Shown: positions 15,195 to 23,619, numbered from the stretch's first letter. The stretch: DNA of 41,773 nt from CAKSXP01 sp964609305 (GCA_964609305.1 CAZSRK010000018.1:1-41773), one strand, 5' to 3'. Program-made: numbers and translations. Notes: generated by a model from the letters alone, not told the origin.

Positions 15195-17477
15195 CTATGT
15201 CGGCGTTTCTCCCGTCACCACCGGGCTTTCCGTGATTACCGGCGTGTCCGTCACCGGCGGAGAAACCGGCGTGGACGGCGTCGGGACATCCGTCACGGGA
15301 GTCGTCGGGGTGTCCGTAACGGGAGTTGTGGGCGTGTCCGTCACGGGCTCGGTCGGCGTATCCGTCACGGGCTCAGTCGGGGTCTGACTCGGTGACTCGC
15401 TCGTGCTCGGCGATTCAGATGGGCTCGGCGATTCGCTCGGACTCGGCGAAGTTTCTTCCATATCTCCAAATATATTCGTCGGGGCGCCGATCGACGGCGT
15501 CGGGAATGTCTTATACTCAAGATCCTCGTGTATCGGGTACATTATCTTGCGCCAGATCTGAGCCGCCGGGTTGCCATATACGCTCATCGGGGACGGCGTG
15601 TCAAAACCCGTCCAGACCGCGGCAACGTAATAGGGAGTGTAACCGACAAAATAGCGGTCCCAGTCATCCGAGGTCGTACCGGTCTTGCCGGCCACAGGCA
15701 TAATTCCCAGATAAGCCTCGCTGCCGGTGCCGCTCTGCACGGCGTTCTGGAGCATGTTGGTCATGTTCCAGGCGGTGTTGGCCTTGAAGGCCACGGTAGT
15801 CTCCGGCTGATTGTCGATAACGACGTTGCCGTCATAGTCCGTGACCAGGGTATAGGTCCTCGGTTTTGTATAGATGCCGTCGTTTGCAAACGCGCTGAAC
15901 GCAGCCGCCATCTCGCGCACGGTGATGCCGTTTGTGAGCTGGCCGAGAGCGAGCGGGGCATAGTTGTGGTCCGATTCGACAAGGCTCGTTATGCCGAGGT
16001 GGTTTTCAAGATAATCGACACTTGTCTCGATGCCGAGCTTGTCCAGTATCTGGGCCGATACGGTGTTCAGCGAGCGTGCAAGCGCCTCCCGTATCGTCAC
16101 AACGCCGTAGTTGCCTCCGCCGGAGTTGTCCGGATACCAGGTCGTGCCCTGAAGCCGGATGTTCGGCGAGTCGTTAACAAGCGTGGTCTGCGTGATCAGC
16201 CCCAGGTCCAACGCGGGGCCATAGGTCGCAAGCGGCTTGAACGAGGATCCGGGCGGGCGCTGCGACTGCGTTGCCCTGTTGAGCTGGAAGTTCGCCGTCT
16301 TTTCGCCAACTCCGCCGCTGAGCGCGACAATCTCCCCGGTGTAGGGGTCCATTATGACGATGGCCGACTGCACTTCCTGTCCCGTGTCCGGGTATGTGTA
16401 GACATTTGGGATATTCTCCCGGTTTTCGTACACTTCATCGACTATCGCCTGGATCTCAAGGTCGATGCTGCAATATATCTGGTACCCGCCGGAGTAGAGA
16501 AGCTGGCTGGCCGTCGTGTACGAGACGCCCCTGGCCTCGGCCAGGTCGGTTATGACGTCGTCAATCACGACCTCCTCATAATAGGAGTATATCTCAATCT
16601 GGACTTCTTCACCCTCGCCCTGCTGGAACACAAGCTCCTCATTCACGGCCTCGACATATTCGTCGTAGGTTATATAGCCCTGCTCATACATCTCATGGAG
16701 TATTATGCTCTGCCTGTTTTTATTATTCTCGCGGCTGATATACGGGTCATAAAGCGAGGGGTTGTTGGTTATACCGATAATGGAGGCGCACTCGGCCAGC
16801 GAGAGCTCCCACACATTCTTGCCGAAGTACTCCAGCGCCGCAGCCTGGACGCCGTAGCATCCCTCGCCAAGATAGATCTTGTTGAGATACCACTCCATTA
16901 TCTCTTCCTTGGTATACTTTTTCTCAAACTCAAGCGCACGGAAAATCTCCAACAGCTTTCGCTGGACAGTGACGTCATCCTCCTCCGTCAGGTTTTTTAT
17001 CAGCTGCTGCGTAATCGTCGACCCGCCAAAGTCGTTTTTCATGCCGATAAACATGTTGACAAAAGCGGCGACAGTCCTGTACCAGTCGACGCCCTTATGC
17101 TCATAAAAACGCTGATCCTCGATAGCGACCGCGGCATATTCCATATACAACGGGATGTTCTCATAGTCGACCCAGATGCGGTTCTCCGTGCTCTGCAGCG
17201 TCGTAAGCTCCTGGTAGTCGCCGTTTTCGTCCTCATACCAGATGGTACTCGACAGGGCCATGGCGAACTCCTCCGGATTGACGTCCAGTTCGCTCGAAAG
17301 CGAGGTCTTTACATAATATGCAAAGATACAGGTGAACAGAAGGCCGGTCGTTATGATAATAAGCAATATCGTGACAACGATGCGAACGGCAAGGCGGACG
17401 CCGTTTCCAACGGCGCCGGCAGTTACATTGGCCGTAACTTTGGCGGCTTTTTTTGCTTTTTTCTTATTAAACTTCAT
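15195..17477 (-). CDS. Class A penicillin-binding protein (transglycosylase/transpeptidase)
   Basis: A 760-residue bifunctional peptidoglycan synthase. A lysine-rich cytosolic start precedes one membrane anchor (about residues 28-55). The GT51 glycosyltransferase domain follows, with EDQRFYEHKGVDW (catalytic Glu), GGSTITQQLIKN and KEEIMEWYLNKIYLG. The transpeptidase domain has SSFK (near 410, nucleophile Ser), SLN (near 470) and KTGT (near 597). The last 90 or so residues are a Pro/Thr/Ser tail (SPSPSES and PVTDTPT repeats), likely a flexible wall-spanning stalk. The frame extends 18 codons upstream, but GGAGG before the ATG at 17477 and the membrane anchor right after it fix the start. It has its own promoter and terminator. 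PBP1A/1F-like; the exact subclass is not assignable. Confidence 0.93.
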   Translation of the reverse strand: MKFNKKKAKKAAKVTANVTAGAVGNGVRLAVRIVVTILLIIITTGLLFTCIFAYYVKTSLSSELDVNPEEFAMALSSTIWYEDENGDYQELTTLQSTENRIWVDYENIPLYMEYAAVAIEDQRFYEHKGVDWYRTVAAFVNMFIGMKNDFGGSTITQQLIKNLTEEDDVTVQRKLLEIFRALEFEKKYTKEEIMEWYLNKIYLGEGCYGVQAAALEYFGKNVWELSLAECASIIGITNNPSLYDPYISRENNKNRQSIILHEMYEQGYITYDEYVEAVNEELVFQQGEGEEVQIEIYSYYEEVVIDDVITDLAEARGVSYTTASQLLYSGGYQIYCSIDLEIQAIVDEVYENRENIPNVYTYPDTGQEVQSAIVIMDPYTGEIVALSGGVGEKTANFQLNRATQSQRPPGSSFKPLATYGPALDLGLITQTTLVNDSPNIRLQGTTWYPDNSGGGNYGVVTIREALARSLNTVSAQILDKLGIETSVDYLENHLGITSLVESDHNYAPLALGQLTNGITVREMAAAFSAFANDGIYTKPRTYTLVTDYDGNVVIDNQPETTVAFKANTAWNMTNMLQNAVQSGTGSEAYLGIMPVAGKTGTTSDDWDRYFVGYTPYYVAAVWTGFDTPSPMSVYGNPAAQIWRKIMYPIHEDLEYKTFPTPSIGAPTNIFGDMEETSPSPSESPSPSESPSTSESPSQTPTEPVTDTPTEPVTDTPTTPVTDTPTTPVTDVPTPSTPVSPPVTDTPVITESPVVTGETPT
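15292..15387. repeat. Four 24-bp repeats encoding the PBP tail
   Basis: Four contiguous 24-base units (starting 15292, 15316, 15340, 15364) encode the eight-residue repeat T-x-P-V-T-D-x-P on the minus strand. Copy number is likely to vary between strains by slippage. Confidence 0.85.
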
Positions 17478-17551
17478 TTTGGCAATTATCCTCCATAGGA
17501 ACAATGGAGAGCGTCTCTCCGGCGGCGGCAAAATAAATGCAATACCAAGTT

Positions 17552-17579
17552 ATTATACCACTATATCACGCTTTGTCAA
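17552..17579 (-). promoter_or_regulatory. Sigma-A promoter of the PBP gene
   Basis: On the minus strand, TTGACA (17579-17574), a 16-base spacer and TATAAT (17557-17552). Confidence 0.85.
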
Positions 17580-17704
17580 AAAACAAAATCATATTTTGTC
17601 CAAATATCGGGTTTGTTTTACCTGTCGGGCGGGAACAATGATACAAAGAGGCCCATATTTTGCCTGTTTTTGAAAACTGACTACAAGGAAAGGAGATGCA
17701 ACCA

Positions 17705-18001
17705 ATGAAAAACAAAGCGGGTATCAGAATGGCCGTATGCGGCTGCCTTGCCGCGTTTGCTCTGGTCACGGCCGCCTCAGCCGCGTACATCTCGCTCAGC
17801 TCCGGAGGGGAAGGCTATATCCTTCAGGAGCACGAGGGCCAGATCGCCATTTACAGCGCGGCAAAGCAGCGGGATATGCTGACCCTGACAGACATAGAAA
17901 CCGGGACTCTGCCCTCCGCCGACAGGGAAAGCCTTGAGCGCGGCATATTTGTCGGCGATGAAGAGGCCCTGCTTCAGCTGCTTGAGGATTTCGGCTCCTG
18001 A
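17705..18001 (+). CDS. Small membrane/secreted protein with a BofC C-terminal-like domain
   Basis: A 98-residue protein. A hydrophobic N-terminal segment (about 8-28, MAVCGCLAAFALVTAASAAY) is a membrane anchor or signal peptide. The remaining YILQEHEGQIAIYS...TLPSADRESLERGIFVGDEEALLQLLEDF resembles the BofC C-terminal domain, an extracytoplasmic module best known from the forespore checkpoint of Bacillus and common as short stand-alone proteins in Clostridia. An upstream ATG at 17696 touches the ribosome site AAAGGAG, while the ATG at 17705 has the ideal nine-base spacing, so I take the latter. It diverges from the PBP gene. Envelope function is likely, but a role in sporulation is not shown. 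Confidence 0.75.
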   Translation: MKNKAGIRMAVCGCLAAFALVTAASAAYISLSSGGEGYILQEHEGQIAIYSAAKQRDMLTLTDIETGTLPSADRESLERGIFVGDEEALLQLLEDFGS

Positions 18002-18039
18002 ATTGTGCAAAATTTGCCTTTATTCCGGCCCTGTTTGTG

Positions 18040-18068
18040 TTGATTTATACATTCATATCGGTTAAAAT
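18040..18068 (+). promoter_or_regulatory. Sigma-A promoter of the DUF1292 gene
   Basis: TTGATT (18040-18045), a 17-base spacer and TAAAAT (18063-18068), with the AAGGAGG ribosome site downstream. Confidence 0.7.
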
Positions 18069-18100
18069 ATATTTAAGCCACGCAAGGAGGGCAAAGAATA

Positions 18101-18382
18101 ATGAGCGATCAGGGCGCGACCTTCATCAATATCACCGACGATGACGGAAACGAATTCGAGCTTGAGCATATCGATACCATAGAGCTCGACGAAAAGCTTT
18201 ACATGTGCTTTCTGCCGGCTGACATGGACGAGGACAATCCGGATTACGGTTTCGTTCTTCTCGAGGTACTCACAGACAGCGAAACCGGCGAAGAGTATTT
18301 CGGTTCGATAGATGATGACGATGTGCTCCAGCGTGTTTATGATGCGTTTCTGGAACAGCTTTATGACGAAGACGGGGAATAA
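18101..18382 (+). CDS. DUF1292 family protein (YrzB-like)
   Basis: A 93-residue, very acidic cytosolic protein. The pattern ITDDDGNEFELEHIDTIELD, Y-M-C-F-L-P, and VLLEVLTDSETGEEYFGSID matches the DUF1292 family, short proteins of unknown function that are widespread in Firmicutes and often lie near yrrK/mreB-type or alaS-region genes. Here it stands alone between the BofC-like gene and a 6S-like RNA. ATG at 18101 has AAGGAGGGC upstream. Length is normal for the family. Confidence 0.88.
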   Translation: MSDQGATFINITDDDGNEFELEHIDTIELDEKLYMCFLPADMDEDNPDYGFVLLEVLTDSETGEEYFGSIDDDDVLQRVYDAFLEQLYDEDGE

Positions 18383-18417
18383 AAGTTTCTGTGCGGTCAT
18401 AAAATATTGTCAGTGGT

Positions 18418-18620
18418 AAAAAACCTGCTGTGTTCGTGGAAACGGGCCCTTTTAAACCCACATTAATTATAAGGGACGCTATTCTCCCGCTGCGGATTGC
18501 AGGCCTCCCTGGACGGCACAGACCGTTCCCGGACGTTGGAAGCAGAGAAACAGCGGGGTCGCGACCCACCTGCAGAGACGTGCAGGTTATAATCGGGTCC
18601 CCACGGCACAAGCGGGCCGA
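18418..18620 (+). ncRNA. ssrS: 6S RNA (ssrS)-like regulatory RNA
   Basis: An intergenic sequence with no coding potential that folds as one long irregular hairpin. CCTGCT (18424-18429) pairs with AGCGGG (18611-18616), TGTG with CACA, CGTGG with CCACG, and GGGCCC (18444-18449) with GGGTCC (18595-18600). Inside this closing stem both strands open into a bubble: TTAATTATAAGG on one side and GGTTATAATC, a -10-like sequence, on the other. An inner GC-rich hairpin caps it. A GTGTTCG followed by CGGGCC near the 5' end is typical of 6S RNA, which binds sigma-70/A RNA polymerase by mimicking an open promoter. A terminator follows at once. Ends are approximate. Confidence 0.72.
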
Positions 18621-18656
18621 GCGCTCCGGATTTTCCGGGGCGCTCTCGTTTTTTAC
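18619..18656 (+). terminator. Terminator of the 6S-like RNA
   Basis: A stem of about 11 bp (GAGCGCTCCGG with CCGGGGCGCTC) and a T-run TTTTTT. It gives the RNA a defined 3' end. Confidence 0.88.
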
Positions 18657-18684
18657 GTTTTCCGACAGCCGGGTCAAACAAATA

Positions 18685-18714
18685 TTGGACTTATAACGTC
18701 TGATATGATAGAAT
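18685..18714 (+). promoter_or_regulatory. Promoter of the PMT-rpiB operon
   Basis: TTGGAC (18685-18690), an 18-base spacer and TAGAAT (18709-18714) with an extended TG at 18706-18707. It lies between the 6S terminator and the mannosyltransferase gene. Confidence 0.7.
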
Positions 18715-18747
18715 ATTTTGCTGAAACCTGCAAGGGGAGGTGTCCGT

Positions 18748-20610
18748 GTGCTTGTCGTATCGGTTTTTATCGCGGTGCTGGCCGCTTTGTGCGTGTTGGC
18801 GCTGTCTGTATCATACTGGCGCTTTCTGCGCCCCGGCCGATCGCCCGTCACGGATTACTGCCTGAGTGAAAACGAGGACCGGTTTTTCCCGCGCCGGCGC
18901 GGCCGTATGACGCGCGTGGATGCGCTGGCCGTGACAGTTATAACGCTTATCTATGCATTCACTGCGTTTTATAACCTCGGCGAGACTCAAGTGCCGCAGA
19001 GCTTCTGCCATTTTGAGGACCGGGGACGCTATGTCCTCATTGAGCTGCGCGAGGAGCAGGAGATATCCGCCGTGCAGTACTATACTGGCCTTAACCACGG
19101 CGATTATTACCTGCAGTTCTCGCTCGACGGGGTCACATGGGTCGACCAGACCGCCATGCCGCAGAGCTATGCGGACCTGTTTAAATGGCAGTATGCAGAA
19201 CTTCTGGAGCCGTTTCAGACCGTGAAATACATCCGCATCATCGCCGGCAGCGACCTGTATCTCGGCGAGATCGCAATATACGACGGCTCGGGCCGGCTTA
19301 TTACAACGGACGAGCTCATATTTGACCTGGGCTGCGCGCCGCTGTTTGACGAGCAGGAGCTTGTCCCCGAGGAGGGCAGGACCCAGTACAACAGCGCCTA
19401 TTTCGACGAGATATACCACGCTCGAACGGCATATGAGAACGTGCAGAATATATATCCCTACGAAATAAGCCATCCGCCGCTCGGAAAGCTTATAATCTCC
19501 GTCGGCATACGCATATTCGGCATGACGCCATTCGGATGGCGCTTTATGGGCACGCTCTTTGGCGCGGCCATGCTGCCGTTTCTGTACCTGCTGCTCAAAA
19601 ACCTGTTTGGCAGCACGGCGATCTCCGTCTGCGGGACGCTGATGTTCGCCTTTGACTTCATGCACTTCGTGCAGACGCGCATTGCAACCATCGACACATA
19701 CGCCGTGTTCTTCATACTCCTGTCGTACCTGTTCATTTACCGATGGATGACAGGCCGGGGCACGCGCGCAAAGGTTTCCCTCGCCCTGAGCGGGCTGAGC
19801 TTCGGAGTCGGCTGCGCCTGCAAATGGATGGTCGTTTACGCCGGCGCCGGCCTTGCGCTGATCTGGCTGCTGTACTGGGTGTTTCGCGGCCGCGACCTCT
19901 CGCGCGTCGGTCACGGGGCGCAGTTCCGGCGTGAGCTTGCCGGAAATATCCTGCTGTGCTGCGTGTTTTTCGTGGCGGTGCCGCTGCTCGTTTACTACGC
20001 CAGTTACTATCCCTATGGAAAGGCCCGGGGACTTGAAGGCGTCTCCATGTACTTTACGCGGGAGTATTTCGATATCGTCATCGACAATCAGAGGTACATG
20101 TTCTCTTACCATTCTGATCTTGTGTCCACGCACCCCTACTCCTCCCGCTGGTACCAGTGGCTGTTCGACATCCGGCCGATACTGTATTACAGCCAGTACT
20201 TCACAGACGGGGACAAAGCCTGTTTCGGCGCGTTCACTAACCCCATCCTCACCTGGGCCGGGCTTCTGGCCGTGCTGACCATGGGCTGGCTGGGTATTTT
20301 CAAGAAGGACAAGCGCTCGCTGTTTATCTTCATCGGCTATCTGTCCCAGCTTCTTCCCTGGGTGCTCGTCTCCCGTCTCACCTTCGCGTACCATTACTTC
20401 CCCTGCATGGTGTTTATCGTTCTGGCCGTCTGCCACGTGATGGACATGCTGCGCCGGAGTTACCGGCGCTGGCGTGTGCCGGTATATGGCTTTACAACGG
20501 CCTGTGTTTTGATGTTTATAATGTTCTACCCCGTTCTGGCGGGGACAAAGGTATCCACGGATTATATCCAGACCTTCCTGAAATGGATACCAAATATGTG
20601 GCCATGGTGA
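18748..20610 (+). CDS. PMT-type (GT39-like) glycosyltransferase with an inserted discoidin-like domain
   Basis: A 620-residue polytopic membrane enzyme. It resembles dolichyl/undecaprenyl-phosphate-mannose protein mannosyltransferases: YFDEIYHARTAYE carries the catalytic Asp-Glu pair in the first extracytoplasmic loop, and SHPPLGKLIISVGIRIFG is the second family signature. About nine to eleven membrane helices are visible. Between the first two membrane segments, residues of about 95-190 (FEDRGRYVLIELRE, YLQFSLDGVTWVD, VKYIRIIAG) look like an F5/8 type C (discoidin) beta-sandwich. GTG at 18748 is chosen because AGGGGAGG lies seven bases upstream. It begins an operon with a PHP phosphatase, rpiB and a probable glycoside hydrolase. 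Target proteins or glycans are unknown. Confidence 0.85.
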   Translation: MLVVSVFIAVLAALCVLALSVSYWRFLRPGRSPVTDYCLSENEDRFFPRRRGRMTRVDALAVTVITLIYAFTAFYNLGETQVPQSFCHFEDRGRYVLIELREEQEISAVQYYTGLNHGDYYLQFSLDGVTWVDQTAMPQSYADLFKWQYAELLEPFQTVKYIRIIAGSDLYLGEIAIYDGSGRLITTDELIFDLGCAPLFDEQELVPEEGRTQYNSAYFDEIYHARTAYENVQNIYPYEISHPPLGKLIISVGIRIFGMTPFGWRFMGTLFGAAMLPFLYLLLKNLFGSTAISVCGTLMFAFDFMHFVQTRIATIDTYAVFFILLSYLFIYRWMTGRGTRAKVSLALSGLSFGVGCACKWMVVYAGAGLALIWLLYWVFRGRDLSRVGHGAQFRRELAGNILLCCVFFVAVPLLVYYASYYPYGKARGLEGVSMYFTREYFDIVIDNQRYMFSYHSDLVSTHPYSSRWYQWLFDIRPILYYSQYFTDGDKACFGAFTNPILTWAGLLAVLTMGWLGIFKKDKRSLFIFIGYLSQLLPWVLVSRLTFAYHYFPCMVFIVLAVCHVMDMLRRSYRRWRVPVYGFTTACVLMFIMFYPVLAGTKVSTDYIQTFLKWIPNMWPW

Positions 20611-20616
20611 CAGATT

Positions 20617-21438
20617 ATGATACTCACAGATTTTCACATCCATTCAAACTGCTCGACCGATGCTTTTGATACCATGTCGGACATGGCGCGCGCCTCAGGC
20701 GGGCGCGGCGTCGATGTTGTCTGCTTTACGGATCACTGTGATCTGGACGCTTTCGAGACGGGGAAGCCCGACATGCACTGCTTCGACTACTGGCCGCGCG
20801 CACTGCAACAGCACGCCGACGCGCGCGCACTGGGCCTTGAAAAGCCGGAGATCCTGCTCGGGATAGAACTGGGCGAGGCCAACCACGACCCTGCCCGCGC
20901 GGAAAAGATCGCGTCTTTGCCGGAACTGGATTTTGTCATCGGCTCACTGCACTCTTTGCGCGGCGAATGTGATTTTTTCTGTCTGCCTTACCGCAGCCGG
21001 GAGCACTGTATGGAGCTGATGCGCCGGTATTTCGCCGAGCTCACGGAAACGGCAAAGCAGCCCTTCGTCGACGTCATCGCGCACATCGGCTATACGCGCA
21101 GATATATGATGAAAGCCGGCTTTGACGTGCGCGCGGATATGTCGACTTTCGGGGATGAGATCGACCTTCTTCTCGAAACGGCGATAGAAAACGGCGTCGG
21201 GATAGAGGTCAATACCTCCGGCCTTCGCAACGGGCTTGTCGGGCAGACCATCCCCGGCGATGACATCGTGCGCCGGTATTTCCAGCTCGGCGGCGAGGTA
21301 ATAACGCTCGGCAGCGACGCGCACAGAACCGCTGATGCCGGTGCCGGACTGCGCGAGGGTATGGAGCTCATCAGGGAAGCAGGCTTCAAGTATATTACCG
21401 TTTTCAGGAAAAGGAAACCGGAGTTTATCCGGATATAG
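20617..21438 (+). CDS. PHP-family histidinol-phosphatase-like phosphoesterase
   Basis: A 273-residue PHP-domain metalloenzyme. The metal motifs are FHIHSNCS at residues 6-13, TDHCD near 39, HSLRGECDF near 110, and GSDAHR near 230. The overall layout fits HisJ-type histidinol-phosphatase, which performs the penultimate step of histidine synthesis. No other his genes are in the window, and the operon partners are sugar-related, so another phosphoester substrate is possible. ATG at 20617 is six bases after the preceding stop; the ribosome site is weak, suggesting coupled translation. Confidence 0.85.
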   Translation: MILTDFHIHSNCSTDAFDTMSDMARASGGRGVDVVCFTDHCDLDAFETGKPDMHCFDYWPRALQQHADARALGLEKPEILLGIELGEANHDPARAEKIASLPELDFVIGSLHSLRGECDFFCLPYRSREHCMELMRRYFAELTETAKQPFVDVIAHIGYTRRYMMKAGFDVRADMSTFGDEIDLLLETAIENGVGIEVNTSGLRNGLVGQTIPGDDIVRRYFQLGGEVITLGSDAHRTADAGAGLREGMELIREAGFKYITVFRKRKPEFIRI

Positions 21439-21450
21439 GAGGATATTGAA

Positions 21451-21891
21451 ATGATCGCAATCGGCTCTGACCACGGCGGATACGCCCTGAAACAGGAGAT
21501 AATGGAATACCTCGACCAGAACGGCTATGAATACAGAGACTTCGGCACCTATTCGGATGAGAAATGCGACTATCCCGTTTATGGCGCGGCGGTCGCCCGC
21601 GCGGTCGCAAACGGCGAATGCGACAGGGGCATCATCATCTGCGGCACTGGCATCGGCATCTCCATCGCCGCAAATAAGATAAAAGGCGTTCGCGCCGCGC
21701 TGTGCGGCGACTGCTATTCTGCCGAATACACCCGACGTCACAACGACGCGAACATCCTTGCGCTGGGTGCGCGCGTCGTGGGCAGCGGCCTTGCGCTGAA
21801 AATAACCGAAACCTTTCTTACGACCGGGTTCGAGGGCGGCCGCCATGCGCGCCGCGTCGCGCTCATATCTGAGCTGGAAAACGGGGAGTGA
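21451..21891 (+). CDS. rpiB: Ribose-5-phosphate isomerase B
   Basis: A 146-residue RpiB/LacA/LacB-fold sugar-phosphate isomerase that interconverts ribose 5-phosphate and ribulose 5-phosphate. GSDHGGYALK at the N-terminus carries the substrate-binding Asp-His. CGTGIGISIAANK holds the catalytic Cys and the phosphate loop, and HNDANILALGARV is the third signature. The length is exactly that of RpiB. ATG at 21451 has AGGAGGATA upstream, 12 bases after the PHP gene. Its stop is the in-frame boundary of the next gene's reading frame. Confidence 0.94.
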   Translation: MIAIGSDHGGYALKQEIMEYLDQNGYEYRDFGTYSDEKCDYPVYGAAVARAVANGECDRGIIICGTGIGISIAANKIKGVRAALCGDCYSAEYTRRHNDANILALGARVVGSGLALKITETFLTTGFEGGRHARRVALISELENGE

Positions 21892-21897
21892 GCTGAA

Positions 21898-22962
21898 ACG
21901 TCTTACGGTCCGAAAGATATTTACAGGGGCCGCAGGCCCTGGCGAAAGCTCCTCATCATCCTGCTATGTGTGATCGTCGCGCTCATATTGCTTGCGATAC
22001 TGCTGTTTTACTCGCTGCAGAAATACGTCGTCACGACGTCCGACGGCATCTCGCTCGAGCTGCCGTTCCTGCAGGGGGACGAATCCGAAGCCGAGGGCTC
22101 CGGAAGCCCTCCAAGCGAACTGCCCAGTGCGGAGCTTGTCATCGAAGAGCCCAATTATGAAGATATCCAGACCGACGCAGGGGAGGATCTTACCGAGCTT
22201 CGCGCGCTCTTAGTACCGCAGGAGGATATTTCCGACAGCGGCCTTGCCACAGCCGCACAGTCGGCGCAGGCTCTCGGAGCCACGGCTCTGGTGCTTGAAA
22301 TGAAGCCGGAAAGCGGGCTTTTGAGCTGGAACTCATACTCGGAGACGGCCGTCTCCTACGGCACCGCCGGCACCGAATCAATAGGCGAAACGCTCTCTGC
22401 GCTCGCTCAGGACGGGATGTACCTTGCCGCGCAGATATCCGTGTGCATCGACGACCTCATGGCCTCCCGCAACCCGACCGCCGCACTGCGCACGGCCGAC
22501 GGCGAGACCTATACCGACGAATACGGCGGAAGGCTCGACCCCTATAACAGCTTTGTGCGCACCTATATCCTGGAGCTGATAAATGAGCTTGAGGCCATGG
22601 GATTTGACGAGATCATACTCACGAACCTTTCCATGCCGTCCGGCGAATACCAGTACTCGCAGGAGATGACCTACACCGCCGATGCTCAGGCCGCACTTGT
22701 CAGCTTTTCCAACTGGCTGACGACAAACTGCAGCGGCTTTGACATAAGTATCTCGGCAGTGTTTGACGGCAGCGGCGCGGGACAGAGCGAAGAAAGCTTC
22801 TTCATGCTGTATGACCGTCTGTGCTATCCCTGCTCCTCCGACCAGATCGAAACGCTGCGCGCGGGTGCGCAGGCTGCTATGGGCTCCGGCAGCGCGGATG
22901 TGCGCTTCGTGCCAATAACGACCCAGGCGCCGGAGAGCGGCAGCTGGATCATCCAAAGCTGA
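21898..22962 (+). CDS. Putative glycoside hydrolase-like (DUF4015-type) membrane-anchored protein, apparent ACG start
   Basis: About 354 residues. A basic start (SYGPKDIYRGRRPWRK) leads into one membrane helix (LLIILLCVIVALILLAILLFY). A Ser/Glu/Pro linker and a TIM-barrel-like domain follow, with the layout of the putative glycosyl-hydrolase family DUF4015 (LTELRALLVPQ, ALVLEMKPESG, RLDPYNSFVRTYILELINEL, GFDEIILTNL). There is no ATG, GTG or TTG between the rpiB stop and the helix. The ribosome site GGGGAG (21883-21888) points with nine-base spacing to ACG at 21898. The only conventional start (GTG, 21970) lies inside the membrane helix and lacks a ribosome site. Enzyme activity is not established. 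Confidence 0.68.
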   Translation, partial: TSYGPKDIYRGRRPWRKLLIILLCVIVALILLAILLFYSLQKYVVTTSDGISLELPFLQGDESEAEGSGSPPSELPSAELVIEEPNYEDIQTDAGEDLTELRALLVPQEDISDSGLATAAQSAQALGATALVLEMKPESGLLSWNSYSETAVSYGTAGTESIGETLSALAQDGMYLAAQISVCIDDLMASRNPTAALRTADGETYTDEYGGRLDPYNSFVRTYILELINELEAMGFDEIILTNLSMPSGEYQYSQEMTYTADAQAALVSFSNWLTTNCSGFDISISAVFDGSGAGQSEESFFMLYDRLCYPCSSDQIETLRAGAQAAMGSGSADVRFVPITTQAPESGSWIIQS

Positions 22963-23013
22963 AAGCGCGGCAAACCTTGCCCGGCGTTATACTGAAAATA
23001 TTCAATAAAAGCA

Positions 23014-23050
23014 AAAACGGCGTGGCCCCGATAGGGCCACGCCGTTACTC
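23014..23050. terminator. Shared terminator between convergent genes
   Basis: A 13-bp perfect stem (23016-23028 with 23034-23046) and a 5-base loop. The T-run is on the minus strand, so it chiefly serves the gene at 23050-23523; it can also end the rightward operon. Confidence 0.9.
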
Positions 23051-23523
23051 TACTCGGCGGGGGTTTCCGGCTCCTGTTTTTCGGGCTCTCCCTGAGCCTC
23101 GGACGTCTCATTGGCGGACTCTTCCTGCGCCTGGGCGGTATTGTCCGCGGCGGCCTCGGACTGGGCGACGACTTCCTCAAACTCGACGACGATATCGTCG
23201 TCGCTTATGTTGCCACGGGCCTTGATCTCGGCGATCTCCGCCTCCTTGGCGGTGATGCTCTCCATGGAGGCCGTGACCTCGTCACACAGCTGTACGAAGA
23301 AGTCCTCGGGGTCATCCCTATGAGTCTGGTAATACAGCTTACCCATCTCTATATACGCCTTTTTGATCGTCTCCTTTTCGCTTCCGATCTCGATGTTGAG
23401 CTTTGCAATACGTGAGATATCCTTTGCCTTGTCGGCCACAGTGCCGGCAAAGTCACGGGTCTTTCCGGCCACCGTTCCCAGAGTGTCAAGGACCGCGCCC
23501 TTGATGTTATCGAAATTAGCCAT
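23050..23523 (-). CDS. Acidic coiled-coil protein of unknown function
   Basis: A 157-residue cytosolic protein. An N-terminal amphipathic part (NIKGAVLDTLGTVAGKTRDF) is followed by a helical, probably coiled-coil region (about 35-110, KLNIEIGSEKETIKKAYIEMGKLYY). The tail from about 112 is low-complexity, rich in Glu, Ala and Gln. Small proteins of this design are common and conserved in Oscillospiraceae-type genomes, but I know of no function. ATG at 23523 has AAGGAGGAA upstream. It has its own promoter and terminator, so it is a monocistronic unit and likely well expressed. Confidence 0.75.
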   Translation of the reverse strand: MANFDNIKGAVLDTLGTVAGKTRDFAGTVADKAKDISRIAKLNIEIGSEKETIKKAYIEMGKLYYQTHRDDPEDFFVQLCDEVTASMESITAKEAEIAEIKARGNISDDDIVVEFEEVVAQSEAAADNTAQAQEESANETSEAQGEPEKQEPETPAE

Positions 23524-23619
23524 GATTTTTCCTCCTTATAGTGTATATATGAAGTGAAGTGCTCAGATGCTTTTCCATATCCGTTTTTCGCGAAACCGCG
23601 GCGTTTTCCGTGATTAATT

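Noticed and set aside
15528..17498. A 656-codon open frame on the plus strand opposite the PBP gene
   Set aside because: Antisense shadow of a clear class A PBP; no start context and no family features.
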